This document shows positions 42,529-50,465 of a stretch of 64,000 nucleotides of DNA, piece by piece. Each line of letters starts with the position of its first letter. Positions within the stretch are counted from its first letter, which is position 1. Source of the DNA: Pseudomonas cichorii (GTDB lineage: Bacteria > Pseudomonadota > Gammaproteobacteria > Pseudomonadales > Pseudomonadaceae); the NCBI RefSeq assembly GCF_018343775.1, contig NZ_CP074349.1:5756001-5820000 (forward strand), given 5' to 3'. The translations under genes were made by a program, and so were the position numbers. Below the pieces are notes generated by a model that saw only the letters and a program-made list of their open reading frames with translations, ran no database searches and was not told where the DNA came from.

Positions 42529-44997
42529 ATGGCAATTAGCCTGACTTGGCTCAAGAGCAACAAATTATTTTCAGAAGTTATGAGGAAGACATCTCTAAAC
42601 ATCCAGCTTGACAATAGAGAGCTGGAGTTCATCCTAAGCTGTGCAATTGTATTTTTTAACGAATACAGTGGCGACAAGAGAAGATCCCCCTACTTTGAGA
42701 TTGCATACTATATAACCTTGAAATGCGCGATTAATAACAATTATTATCAACCACTACTAGATGCAAGCTCAAATTTTGGGATCTACCCGGTAGCGCAGTA
42801 CATATCAAAAAATAAATTAACCGAGAATTCAACAAGCACAAACTTCACTTTAGAGTACCAGTTGGAAAAATTTCTAAACAAACACATAACTGAAACCTAC
42901 GAGCAAAAAAAATATCGAGAGCAAATAATTAACAGCAGTAGCAAGGAGAACTGTTACATCGCGCCGACCTCTTTTGGAAAAAGCACATTAATTATAGATA
43001 TAATAAAAGCAAGGAATCCCAAGAGAACAGCGATCATCGTACCAACCAAATCACTCCTTATACAAACTTACAAGTTAATCAAAGCTAATTTCCCGCTCCG
43101 CCACATTATATTTCATGATGAAATGTATGATGGGGCAGGAAATTTTATTTCCATATTCACTCAAGAGCGTGCTCTCAGGCTCTTAAAAAACAAAGATATA
43201 TCTTTTGAACTGCTGATAATTGATGAAGCCCACAACTTATTTGAAATGGATGGAAGAAGTATTCTGCTAACAAGGCTAATACGTAGGAATAGGCTTAGAA
43301 ATCCGGAGTCGACAAACTATTATTTATCACCCTTGGTATCTGAAACAGAAAATCTTAAAACTGATGAAAATCAGGAATTTTTTGAACGGCGCATAGCAAG
43401 CAATATTAAAGAACCAGAAATCTATGAATATAAATCAAATGGAGAACAGCACGCCTACAATAGATTCATGAATGAGTTTTATCGCTTAGGGAATGAGTCG
43501 AGCTTCGTAGACTACATAATAAAAAACAAGAAAGAGAAGAACTTCCTGTACCTCAGAGCACCGAAGAAAGTTGAAGAGCTTTCCATGCTTATAAGCAAGG
43601 AGCTACCATATATTGGCTCAAGTGTGCTCGGCGATTTATCTCAGACCATTTCAAACAACGTTCATAGTGACTTCTATTGCGTAGAGCATATAAAAAAGGG
43701 GATGATTTATTTGCATGGAAAGCTCCCGGATTTAGTAAAAGAATATTTGGAGCACAAGTTTTCACAAACCAAAGAGCTAAAATACCTGATTGCGAATTCA
43801 GTAATTCTAGAGGGGGTTAACCTGCCAATCGACAACCTATTTATTCTAAACACTTACGATCTGGATGGAAAATCATTAACCAACTTGATTGGCAGGGTAA
43901 ATAGACTTAACGATGTGTTCGATGACAGCAGAAAATCTCTAGACAAACTTCTTCCACCTATACATTTCGTAAACTCAGACCAGTTTAATCGGAAGGGTGG
44001 AAAGATGGAAAATAAAATAAGACTTCTAAAAAATGGAATATTTAAAGACAACATAGAAAACCCTCTACTGCTGAATTTCGACTTGACCCAAGTCATTAAA
44101 GACTTAGACATAGCGCGCGAAAATATAGATCAAGATGGTATAGAGACTCTAGAGAGGAAAGTTAATCAATTTGAATATATCCAGAGCAAAGAGGACTTCT
44201 TGATACACAGTGATGGGGACGAGTCTAGCAAAGTAAAGCACACGCTTATGGAGTCAGGCATTTCTTCTGTGTACTATAATCCTGAGAGAGTCTTTGGCTT
44301 ACTTGAAAGACGCCTAGGTACAATTTCCTCAAGTGAGGAATGGATAACATCCGACGTAATTGACAAAGTGTATTTATATTTTATCAAGGCTCTTGAAAAT
44401 CAGATTTCAGATGCCGCGTTTCTTCGCCTTCAGCACCCAAAAGCTAGAGATTTCTACAAACTATTCACAAGAAATCTCCATCGCCTAAATCTTAAAGATC
44501 ACTTATCAGACACAGTGAAGTATTTCCACAGTATTAAACTTATCGATAGTGGAAAAGAGTTTTTCATTGGAAGTTCCTATGGCGAGATAGCCAAAAGCAG
44601 GTCCGACGGCGTACATGGCAGCAATGTATACATAGATCTATCAAAAAAAACAGACAAAGAATTGGTGAACTTGGCGCTAGTGAAAATTAAGATAGAAAGT
44701 GACTTTGTCTCTTACAGACTCAATGAATACGTGAAAGCCCTTCATGACTTGAGACTGATTACTGAGAATGAGTACAATCTACATATTTACGGAACCAACA
44801 AAAAAACAAATGCCGAATTCGTCAAGATGGGCATTAGTGGGTCTTTGGTGAATAAATTGGAGCGTGACAAGCAGACAGGCAATATTTCAATAAGTGAGCT
44901 TGGAGAGGTTAAATTCAATAGCGAATTCGCTGACTATGTAAACTCGCAAGATGACCTTGTTCAGTTTGAAATAAGAAAATACATAGACATCCAATAG
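42529..44997 (+). CDS. HamB-like superfamily 2 helicase
   Basis: This is an 822-residue DExH helicase. Motif I is APTSFGKS at 145-152, Ia IIVPTKSLLIQTY near 169-181, the DEAH box at 232-235 in LLIIDEAHNLF, and motif VI NLIGRVNRLND near 450-460. The C-terminal 350 residues are unassigned. The start ATG has GGAG seven bases ahead and lies one base after the nuclease stop. The pairing of a small DUF1837-type nuclease with a large DEAH helicase is the Hachiman (hamAB) or AbpAB layout. DNA is strongly AT-rich against the core. Confidence 0.78.
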   Translation: MAISLTWLKSNKLFSEVMRKTSLNIQLDNRELEFILSCAIVFFNEYSGDKRRSPYFEIAYYITLKCAINNNYYQPLLDASSNFGIYPVAQYISKNKLTENSTSTNFTLEYQLEKFLNKHITETYEQKKYREQIINSSSKENCYIAPTSFGKSTLIIDIIKARNPKRTAIIVPTKSLLIQTYKLIKANFPLRHIIFHDEMYDGAGNFISIFTQERALRLLKNKDISFELLIIDEAHNLFEMDGRSILLTRLIRRNRLRNPESTNYYLSPLVSETENLKTDENQEFFERRIASNIKEPEIYEYKSNGEQHAYNRFMNEFYRLGNESSFVDYIIKNKKEKNFLYLRAPKKVEELSMLISKELPYIGSSVLGDLSQTISNNVHSDFYCVEHIKKGMIYLHGKLPDLVKEYLEHKFSQTKELKYLIANSVILEGVNLPIDNLFILNTYDLDGKSLTNLIGRVNRLNDVFDDSRKSLDKLLPPIHFVNSDQFNRKGGKMENKIRLLKNGIFKDNIENPLLLNFDLTQVIKDLDIARENIDQDGIETLERKVNQFEYIQSKEDFLIHSDGDESSKVKHTLMESGISSVYYNPERVFGLLERRLGTISSSEEWITSDVIDKVYLYFIKALENQISDAAFLRLQHPKARDFYKLFTRNLHRLNLKDHLSDTVKYFHSIKLIDSGKEFFIGSSYGEIAKSRSDGVHGSNVYIDLSKKTDKELVNLALVKIKIESDFVSYRLNEYVKALHDLRLITENEYNLHIYGTNKKTNAEFVKMGISGSLVNKLERDKQTGNISISELGEVKFNSEFADYVNSQDDLVQFEIRKYIDIQ

Positions 44998-45085
44998 GGG
45001 TTTATTTTTACGTGAATGTAATAATTCTCTCAAGTCGTCCCTGCTAATTTTTAATTGGAGGCCCAATTGCCACGGGCGACTATGA

Positions 45086-45214
45086 TTATTCCAGGGTTTC
45101 GTACAGAGCCTCTTTATAACTCAGCTCGCCTTTTTCGACCTGATCGACGACCGACAATTTAAAGGTCTGCGTGTAGTCGCGCTGACTCCGCCTTTTAGCT
45201 GATTCAATTACGTC
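45086..45214 (-). pseudogene. remnant of IS3-family transposase OrfA (start only)
   Basis: On the minus strand, behind AGGAGG, the frame reads ESAKRRSQRDYTQTFKLSVV then DQVEKGELSYKEALYETLE and a stop. The KRRSQRDYTQTFKL...VEKGELSYKEA pattern is the N terminus of IS3-group OrfA helix-turn-helix proteins. Everything beyond about residue 40 is missing, and the expected start codon appears lost (ATT). It separates the helicase from the next module, so an insertion sequence probably took part in joining them. Confidence 0.65.
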
Positions 45215-45630
45215 CTCCTGAAAAACAGATCAGAAGGTGTAAACCTTATTCAGGACGGGACAGAGAGAAAAAATAAATCAGTCCCCTTTTCGCCCGTGTA
45301 CGCCTTGAGACCGGTATTTGTAGGCGCAGCAGAGCTATTAGGGTTTGAACATTTTGACGAGGAATTACATCCTTGCCTCGATCGGTTTGAGGCTCTTCCG
45401 CAACATTTCCTTTAGGGAAAGCTCAAAATGTCAACGGCAAGCGAGAAATGTGCCAACGTATGATCCATCGAGCTAAAAATCTTGAAAATCGCAATCGGCC
45501 ATAAGCAGGCAGTAGACTATATGGTGGCGTTGAGCTATCGTCTGGCTGATCCGTACCTAGGAGAAGGTGCCCACGCTTCTCACAAAAATAAGCTATACAT
45601 AACCCTACCAGAATAAGCACGAAGAAAATA
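45215..45630. other. intergenic island DNA, possible fragments
   Basis: There is no intact gene. 45240-45300 probably contains the outer end of the insertion sequence. On the plus strand about 45300-45417 reads LRPVFVGAAELLGFEHFDEE and ends in a stop, perhaps the tail of a lost gene. The promoter for the next pair should lie in the last 100 bases, which are AT-rich. Confidence 0.35.
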
Positions 45631-46023
45631 ATGTACTCTTTAATAACGTATGGATTTCCGTTAATCCTTGTAGCTTTCGAATGGGGTTTGAAATACATAA
45701 TGAAGGTAGAAAACACTTCATTTGCTGGTCCCGCTCTAGCTGCTGCAGCACTATCTTTTCTTATGCCACTCACTAAACCAAAAGTCCTACAGATGAATAT
45801 CCCAGGTCACCCTAATAGCTTTTTAACGACCACCAGAGATAGTCAGGTCGTAGGGTTGACATGGATTTTGGTTTTTGTTTTTTTGTTTCTATGGGCTGGA
45901 AGTTGCTTTCTAACAACCGAACAACCTATAAGAAAACTTTGGGTGTTAGATATGCCCTTAGCAATTGGTGGGGCCGTATACGTGGTTAGTTTAATCATGA
46001 CGTGGGCAAAGGAGAAACTATAA
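45631..46023 (+). CDS. multi-pass membrane protein, first gene of a two-gene module
   Basis: This is a 130-residue inner-membrane protein with about four predicted helices: ITYGFPLILVAFEWGLKYI, TSFAGPALAAAALSFLMPL, VGLTWILVFVFLFLWAGSC and PLAIGGAVYVVSLIMTWA. No family is recognised. Its stop overlaps the start of the next gene as TAATG, so the two are translationally coupled and probably form a complex at the membrane. The start ATG lacks a strong Shine-Dalgarno sequence. DNA is AT-rich, like the rest of the cargo. Confidence 0.6.
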   Translation: MYSLITYGFPLILVAFEWGLKYIMKVENTSFAGPALAAAALSFLMPLTKPKVLQMNIPGHPNSFLTTTRDSQVVGLTWILVFVFLFLWAGSCFLTTEQPIRKLWVLDMPLAIGGAVYVVSLIMTWAKEKL

Positions 46024-46577
46024 TGGATGAGCTTATTATTTCAACAGCGGTTGCGCTGCTCATCCCGCTTATTACTATTTTGGCAAAAAAAGCCTTGAAA
46101 AAAACCTTCGATGGCAAGATGACACAGTTAATAGTTAAAGATACAAATGGAAAAGAGCAAAAAATATCATATAGCGGAAAAGTCGAGCTCGAAGCAATAC
46201 AAAAAATTGTCGAGAAAGAATACGCCTTCGAAAGCAAGGTGGAACAAATATTAAAAACTTATATGAAAAAAAATAAGGGGTTTAGTTATACAAAAAATCA
46301 TAGCGTTGATTTTTTGCTAAAGTTTTCCGGCCACGTAATAGGCCTTGAAGTAAAAAGAAATTACAGCCTGCCATCAAAAAAATATTTTAATACAGTGAAA
46401 GAAACTCATCCAGACCTAGAGCAGCTTCTGTTTTTGTTTGACTCGGAAGTCCCCGAAAAATATCTACACGCATATGAAAATGATGATTTTGTAAAATTCA
46501 TCTCATCCCCGAGAGAAAAGAAATTGTCGGAAAAAATAATATCCATCTTGGATCAGAAAAGAGTAAACGGGGTTTAA
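46023..46577 (+). CDS. membrane-anchored PD-(D/E)XK-like protein
   Basis: This is a 184-residue protein. One N-terminal membrane helix (IISTAVALLIPLITILAKKA, 5-24) is followed by a small beta-hairpin part (TQLIVKDTNGKEQKISYSGK) and a helix. A restriction-endonuclease-like core follows: Glu70 in FESKVEQIL, Asp96 in HSVDFLLKF, and Glu109-x-Lys111 in GLEVKRN. The spacing matches PD-(D/E)XK nucleases. It is coupled to the membrane protein gene before it (TAATG). A nuclease tethered to the membrane suggests attack on DNA as it enters the cell, but that is inference. No named family. Confidence 0.6.
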   Translation: MDELIISTAVALLIPLITILAKKALKKTFDGKMTQLIVKDTNGKEQKISYSGKVELEAIQKIVEKEYAFESKVEQILKTYMKKNKGFSYTKNHSVDFLLKFSGHVIGLEVKRNYSLPSKKYFNTVKETHPDLEQLLFLFDSEVPEKYLHAYENDDFVKFISSPREKKLSEKIISILDQKRVNGV

Positions 46578-46699
46578 CTACTATTGGTGAGAGTTTTTGC
46601 ATAACCAAAACGTTTTAGTGTCGACCTCTCGCTATAATATTTCGATGAAGATTGCCTTACAGGGTCATTTGACCCAATTACTGTACTGTGAATATGGGG

Positions 46700-46739
46700 C
46701 AGACCACGCTTTCAATTAAATATCGAAAATCGTGGTCTG
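46700..46739. repeat. inverted repeat between modules
   Basis: CAGACCACG at 46700-46708 and CGTGGTCTG at 46731-46739 are perfect inverted repeats 22 bases apart. A second small hairpin, TAACC-AAA-GGTTA, lies near 46761-46773. They are about 60 bases before the putAbiC-like gene and may be its operator or the terminator of the previous pair. Confidence 0.5.
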
Positions 46740-46797
46740 ACCTCGTTTTTCCGCGCCCATTAACCAAAGGTTACGCCGCACAAGGAAGCGCAAAAAA

Positions 46798-47715
46798 ATG
46801 AACCTAGAAAAAAAGTTTGAGAGCATAACCCCTCGAAATTTATTCAAATGGATAACTTGGATATTGGGGATCGCAACAGGCCTCTTCGGCTTTGTACTCT
46901 CCTTATATCTCATGGAGTTCAACAACGGGTTCAGCAATGAAAATTCAGATTGGGGAACATTTGGAGATTTCCTCGGCGGCACATTAAATCCCATATTTGG
47001 TTTTTTAAGCCTGATTGCACTTTTACTAACAATCGTATTACAAAGCAAAGAGCTTGAATCAACCAGAATAGAGCTTGAGCGATCCGCCTCTGCGCAAGAA
47101 AAAACCGAAGCAGCGCTAAACAAACAATCTGACACACAAGCAAAACAGCAGTTTGAAAACACCTTTTTCTCGTTGCTCGACCAACACAACAAAGCTCTCG
47201 AAAAAATATCCACGCCAACTGGAAAGTACACAAACGATCAATCAGACTTAGACATTGTTAGGCTTTCTGTATTTTCGGAGAATCACTCCGATCTACAAGA
47301 CGCGAAAAATGCGTTAGAAAAATATAATGGTATTTGCGGCCACTATTTTAGAGTCCTGTACCAAGTACTGAAATTTATAGCCACAAACGTACCTGACGCA
47401 AGTATTGGCTCAGAATTCAGCCAAGAAACATTAGCCAATAGCAAACTTGCACCAAGTGAAAAAATGTACAGCAACATCGTAAGATCGTTTCTAAGCTATG
47501 ACGCAACCCAGCTACTAGCCATTAACTGCTATTGCGCAGACAACTCCGACACCTACTGGAATTTCAAGTTACTTATAGAGCGCTACTCATTTCTTGAGCA
47601 CATGCCATTCAAAATCAAAGAAAGCGATCATGTACTACTAGTTTCAACAAAGGATTTTTATGAAAAAAATGCATTCGGGCGCACACAGTTCAGGACTAGC
47701 TCGCAAAAAGTATAA
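46798..47715 (+). CDS. putative phage abortive infection protein (putAbiC-like)
   Basis: This is a 305-residue protein. Two membrane helices lie near 17-40 (FKWITWILGIATGLFGFVLS) and 63-82, around the motif DWGTFGDFLGGTLNPIFGFL. A coiled coil follows (about 83-115, ELESTRIELERSASAQEKTE). The cytoplasmic part begins QQFENTFFSLLDQHNKALE near 120. This order, WGxFGDFxGGxLNPI then FENTFFxLLxxHN, is typical of the putAbiC (PF16872) family, related to lactococcal AbiC and thought to abort phage infection. Single gene, AT-rich, followed by a folded repeat. Confidence 0.75.
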   Translation: MNLEKKFESITPRNLFKWITWILGIATGLFGFVLSLYLMEFNNGFSNENSDWGTFGDFLGGTLNPIFGFLSLIALLLTIVLQSKELESTRIELERSASAQEKTEAALNKQSDTQAKQQFENTFFSLLDQHNKALEKISTPTGKYTNDQSDLDIVRLSVFSENHSDLQDAKNALEKYNGICGHYFRVLYQVLKFIATNVPDASIGSEFSQETLANSKLAPSEKMYSNIVRSFLSYDATQLLAINCYCADNSDTYWNFKLLIERYSFLEHMPFKIKESDHVLLVSTKDFYEKNAFGRTQFRTSSQKV

Positions 47716-47721
47716 CCAGTT

Positions 47722-47765
47722 GCTAACTGGCCCCGCAGAAGCTACGCTTTTGTTTGCCTGTTAGC
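47722..47765 (+). repeat. attC-like folded repeat R1
   Basis: Outer arms GCTAACTGGC (47722-47731) and GCCTGTTAGC (47756-47765) pair at 9 of 10 positions. They enclose an inner hairpin CAGAAGC-TAC-GCTTTTG (47736-47752) with unpaired CCCG and TTT between. The site begins seven bases after the putAbiC stop. The double-stem form resembles integron attC sites, and GTTAGCT fits GTTRRRY at six of seven bases. Confidence 0.6.
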
Positions 47766-47795
47766 TTATTTTTTGGGACCCCGGAGGTATCACAG

Positions 47796-48230
47796 TTGGG
47801 CAATGAGCGCTTCGTAAGGTGGCAAGGGCAAACTATTAGCCAGCTCTCTACCGCCCTCGCTTTGTTTTCTGGACTGTCAGTGGGAGGTTTAGGCTTTCTC
47901 CTTTCTCTTCTGCGTGATGCTTCATTCAAACCCACAGGGATATTGGCTGTACTATTTCTACTCGCCTTCCTATCGCTGCTTGTTGCATCTATTTCTAGCT
48001 GCGCAGCCGTGGTAACACGTCTGCTTGACTTCCGTCTTACCGCTCAAAAATTGCGCAACATGAATACTGAATCGCTAACACTCTTTGGTACAGACTCCTC
48101 AGGATATGGCAAAGCCACATGGATACTATTCTGGGTCCTCTTAATGTCCTTCTCTATTGGCATATTACTAAGCAGCGTAGTGGTAGGAACCTTTTATTTA
48201 GCCGGTATGTTCTGCGCCACTGGCTCCTAA
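47796..48230 (+). CDS. membrane protein of unknown function (cassette-like)
   Basis: This is a 144-residue protein from the TTG at 47796, which has GGAGG eight bases upstream. The frame is open earlier, but without a ribosome site. A short soluble start (GNERFVRWQGQTISQLST) is followed by three helices: ALALFSGLSVGGLGFLLSLL, TGILAVLFLLAFLSLLVASI and the pair WILFWVLLMSFSIGILLSSV. A cytoplasmic stretch with RLLDFRLTAQKLRNMNTESL lies between the second and last. No family is recognised. It is bracketed by folded repeats R1 and R2, like a gene cassette. Confidence 0.6.
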   Translation: MGNERFVRWQGQTISQLSTALALFSGLSVGGLGFLLSLLRDASFKPTGILAVLFLLAFLSLLVASISSCAAVVTRLLDFRLTAQKLRNMNTESLTLFGTDSSGYGKATWILFWVLLMSFSIGILLSSVVVGTFYLAGMFCATGS

Positions 48231-48253
48231 CAACGCGCCCACCCCCCGCTGAT

Positions 48254-48300
48254 TTAGCCGATCGAATAGATAGAAGCTACGCTTTTGCCTCTCGCTAGCT
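48254..48300 (+). repeat. attC-like folded repeat R2
   Basis: The inner part AGAAGCTACGCTTTTG (48272-48287) is identical to R1. The outer arms TTAGCCGA and TCGCTAG pair less well than in R1, with one bulge. It follows the membrane protein stop by 23 bases. The stop context TAACAACGCGCC is also like the start of many attC sites. Confidence 0.5.
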
Positions 48301-48329
48301 TAATTATTATTATGCATAAAGGTGATCCT

Positions 48330-48962
48330 GTGCCACTCAGCCAAGAAGCGCATCAATTTATGATAAATGAGATGTGCATAGACACCCAAGATTTGACAGA
48401 GAAGATCAACAGTTTGGGTTGCGACAGTCACTCAGGCGATATTTACAGAATGACTGAGAGTTTCTTCACCTCTTTAAATAAAGAGAATGCCGAAGAAGAG
48501 ATTCAGAGAATTTTCTTAAATTACGAGCACCTGTTTGAAGATGAACATGCTTACGCTATCATCGATCCAATTCGGCATGCATTTGCTGGCTTTGCGTACG
48601 GTGGGCTTCACCAACTCTTTACTAGACAAGAAAACGAAGCATGGTACCCAAGAGTACTTTTAACCAAAGAGCTAAAGCCTAACGACATCGCAAACCTTGC
48701 GGAAACTGTTGAAATTTACCGAGGCTGCGGCATGAACGAACACATAATCCAAAAATATGGCCAGTCTTGGTCTACCTCTAAAAATGTAGCTGAGCAATTT
48801 GCTTATGCGCACTACCAAAACCAACCATGGTTTAACATCCAAAACCGCGCAGTCCTGCAGTCCACAATTTCCAAGTCAGCTATTTTTTACTCAAAGCAAG
48901 AATGTGAGTTTGAAGTTGTGATAAACGTGAATTTACTAGGCAAAGTTCAAGTATGCCCATAA
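48330..48962 (+). CDS. ADP-ribosyltransferase-like protein (R-S-E type)
   Basis: This is a 210-residue protein from the GTG at 48330 (AAAGGTG five bases ahead; an ATG at 48312 has no ribosome site). The C-terminal half has the order of an ART fold: Arg131 in VEIYRGCG, a Ser-Thr-Ser turn in QSWSTSKNVAEQFA near 144-157, and the ExE motif in KQECEFEVVINV near 190-199. The N-terminal 110 residues are helical and unassigned. R-S-E enzymes transfer ADP-ribose from NAD to proteins or nucleic acids, often as toxins. Assignment rests on motif order, so target and role are open. Confidence 0.62.
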   Translation: MPLSQEAHQFMINEMCIDTQDLTEKINSLGCDSHSGDIYRMTESFFTSLNKENAEEEIQRIFLNYEHLFEDEHAYAIIDPIRHAFAGFAYGGLHQLFTRQENEAWYPRVLLTKELKPNDIANLAETVEIYRGCGMNEHIIQKYGQSWSTSKNVAEQFAYAHYQNQPWFNIQNRAVLQSTISKSAIFYSKQECEFEVVINVNLLGKVQVCP

Positions 48963-48992
48963 TGATTGGGCCAACTATCGCTTGCTTCATTA

Positions 48993-49035
48993 GCTGCATA
49001 TCAAAGAGCTATGCTTTTGCCTGCCCGATGGCAGC
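48993..49035 (+). repeat. attC-like folded repeat R3
   Basis: AAGAGCTATGCTTTTG (49004-49019) matches R1/R2 at 13 of 16 bases and still forms the inner hairpin with loop TAT. Short outer arms GCTGC (48993-48997) and GCAGC (49031-49035) enclose it. It follows the ART-like gene. From here to the attR at 49260 no gene is seen. Confidence 0.45.
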
Positions 49036-49259
49036 CTTTAAGCAACGGTAGCCGGGTCGTTTGCTGTTGCTTAGCATAGCTGGAAAGGCGCTCGCTTATT
49101 ACTCAAGCACAACATCCTGCCATGCCTCTAGGGAAATAGATCGTAACTTGGCTTTGCCTGCGACTATGTAAAACCTAATGAATGCTAAAGGATAGTTTTA
49201 GAGATATAGAATCTCACCTAAAAAATTAAATCATTATAAAACAAGTGCTTATGTACACC

Positions 49260-49275
49260 TTCGACTCCTGGTGCC
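49260..49275 (+). repeat. attR-like repeat of tRNA-Thr 3' part
   Basis: TTCGACTCCTGGTGCC, identical to 38924-38939 in tRNA-Thr. It is not part of a tRNA and marks the right end of the island. Confidence 0.85.
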
Positions 49276-49287
49276 ATAAAGTACCCA

Positions 49288-49316
49288 AGAGGCTCACCGA
49301 AAGGTGGACCTTTTTT
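49288..49316 (+). terminator. rho-independent terminator
   Basis: GGCTCACC-GAAA-GGTGGACC (49291-49310, one mismatch and a G-T pair) followed by TTTTTT. It lies just outside the attR and may be the original terminator of tRNA-Thr, now separated from it by the island. Confidence 0.7.
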
Positions 49317-49383
49317 GTTTAGATACAATTTCTGTGGAAGGACGCTTGCTCACGACATCGCCAGTTGCCGGTATCAACTCCAT

Positions 49384-49620
49384 CTACCGCCTACCCCAGC
49401 GGCGCGCACGCATTGCCGCAACCTGATCATCGGTGGCGAATTTACCTTGGTCGGCTTCCTCTACCGCCAACTCAATCTGTGCAGTAAGAGTCCGCTCGTG
49501 CTCGATGTAGTCACGAAGAACATCCATCGCCAGATAGCTGACGGTTTGGCCATTCGTTTTGGCCAGCTCGCAGAGCGAATTGGAAAGGTCTTCCGGCAGG
49601 TCCAGAGAAATCCCGGTCAT
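49384..49620 (-). CDS. ribbon-helix-helix antitoxin-like protein (orphan)
   Basis: This is a 78-residue protein. The N terminus MTGISLDLPEDLSNSLCELA, then KTNGQTVSYLAMDVLRDYIE, is an RHH (CopG/ParD-like) DNA-binding fold, and the C-terminal tail DQGKFATDDQVAAMRARRWG is typical of antitoxins that grip a ParE/RelE toxin. No toxin follows on the minus strand: after the stop a short ATG frame reads MELIPATGDVVSKRPS and soon ends, and beyond it lies the island boundary. The toxin gene was probably lost when DNA next to tRNA-Thr was rearranged. Confidence 0.75.
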   Translation of the reverse strand: MTGISLDLPEDLSNSLCELAKTNGQTVSYLAMDVLRDYIEHERTLTAQIELAVEEADQGKFATDDQVAAMRARRWGRR

Positions 49621-50072
49621 GGCGGCCTCGATGGTAAGCGTTTGTTGGGTATCTTACACCCGACCACATTGCCTGGGTTTAGCAACTCGTCGCTAGTATG
49701 GTGTATCACAAGTAGAACACTACCCTACGGCAAACAAACAGAAACAACCTTCCCCCATAAACCCCATCAAGCTGTAGGACCCTTCTGAACTTTAGGGATA
49801 TCCTCTTGGCCGTCTTGCGCCTCACGTAAATCAAGGCCTAACCTCCCTGCGTCGCGGAACAACGCGACCGGTTTGACAGGCCGTAAAATCGAGGCGCAAC
49901 ACCCGCAATCAGCCAGCAGACCTTGTGTTCGCTGGTGCGTTATGGCGGCTGTTCGTGGGGCACATTCGTGTGCGCCGGGTTCCTTGATTCCTGGTCTGTC
50001 AACCCGCGTACAGTCGCCACCATTCTGATTGACAGCAGAGGGTGTCGGCTCAATCAATCAGGGAGATTCGAC
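49621..50072. other. leader region of the DUF6124-type gene
   Basis: No gene is supported. The right part contains ATTGACAGCAGAGGGTGTCG and on to 50060, repeated at 28 of 33 positions at 51223-51255. This conserved leader stops 12 bases before the ATG of the next gene, and its end supplies the GGGAG ribosome site. The region before it is unremarkable. Confidence 0.5.
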
Positions 50073-50351
50073 ATGATCAGATCCACACCACATCCGCCTC
50101 AGGCTCAATCAACGACCCGCGATTTCAATATCGGCCTTTTCAATGTAAAGCCCGGTATCAAGATCGAGGATGCTTTAGTGCTCGCTTCCGAATATCTGCT
50201 CTGCGCAGCGGCGACTGCTTACGAGACGGTAGATAACAGTACAAAGGAATTCCGGCCATTGGCGCAGGCGGTAGTGCATCAGATAGAGGCAGCGCGAGCG
50301 CTGGTTGAAGCTTCGGTGGCGGGCTTGGAGTGTAAGCAGGACAATCAATAA
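50073..50351 (+). CDS. DUF6124/DUF3077-type small protein
   Basis: This is a 92-residue soluble protein. PGIKIEDALVLASEYLLCAA and AYETVDNSTKEFRPLAQAVV then HQIEAARALVEAS form helices typical of the small DUF6124 (DUF3077-like) family found in many copies in pseudomonads. Function is unknown. The ATG has GGGAG eight bases upstream. A conserved leader sequence precedes it, and a second, gene-less copy of the leader occurs 1.2 kb to the right. Confidence 0.7.
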   Translation: MIRSTPHPPQAQSTTRDFNIGLFNVKPGIKIEDALVLASEYLLCAAATAYETVDNSTKEFRPLAQAVVHQIEAARALVEASVAGLECKQDNQ

Positions 50352-50465
50352 ACCCTGAGCTGTCTGCACCTGTCTTTCACGCTGAGAGAACAGGTGCTTT
50401 TGTGAGCATTGCCCAGCTATCGCATAGCACCATACGAAGTGCCAAGTCGCATCACAGCCTTTACC

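Noticed and set aside
45423..45773. 116-residue minus-strand frame with a hydrophobic stretch
   Set aside because: It is antisense to the start of the membrane protein at 45631, which has better start context and operon coupling.
46798..47715. putAbiC-like protein as a chemoreceptor or transporter
   Set aside because: Two helices and a coiled coil could suggest that, but no HAMP or signalling tip follows, and the FENTFF motif points to putAbiC.
49767..50057. 96-residue minus-strand frame
   Set aside because: It is antisense to the conserved leader of the DUF6124-type gene and reads as low-complexity nonsense.
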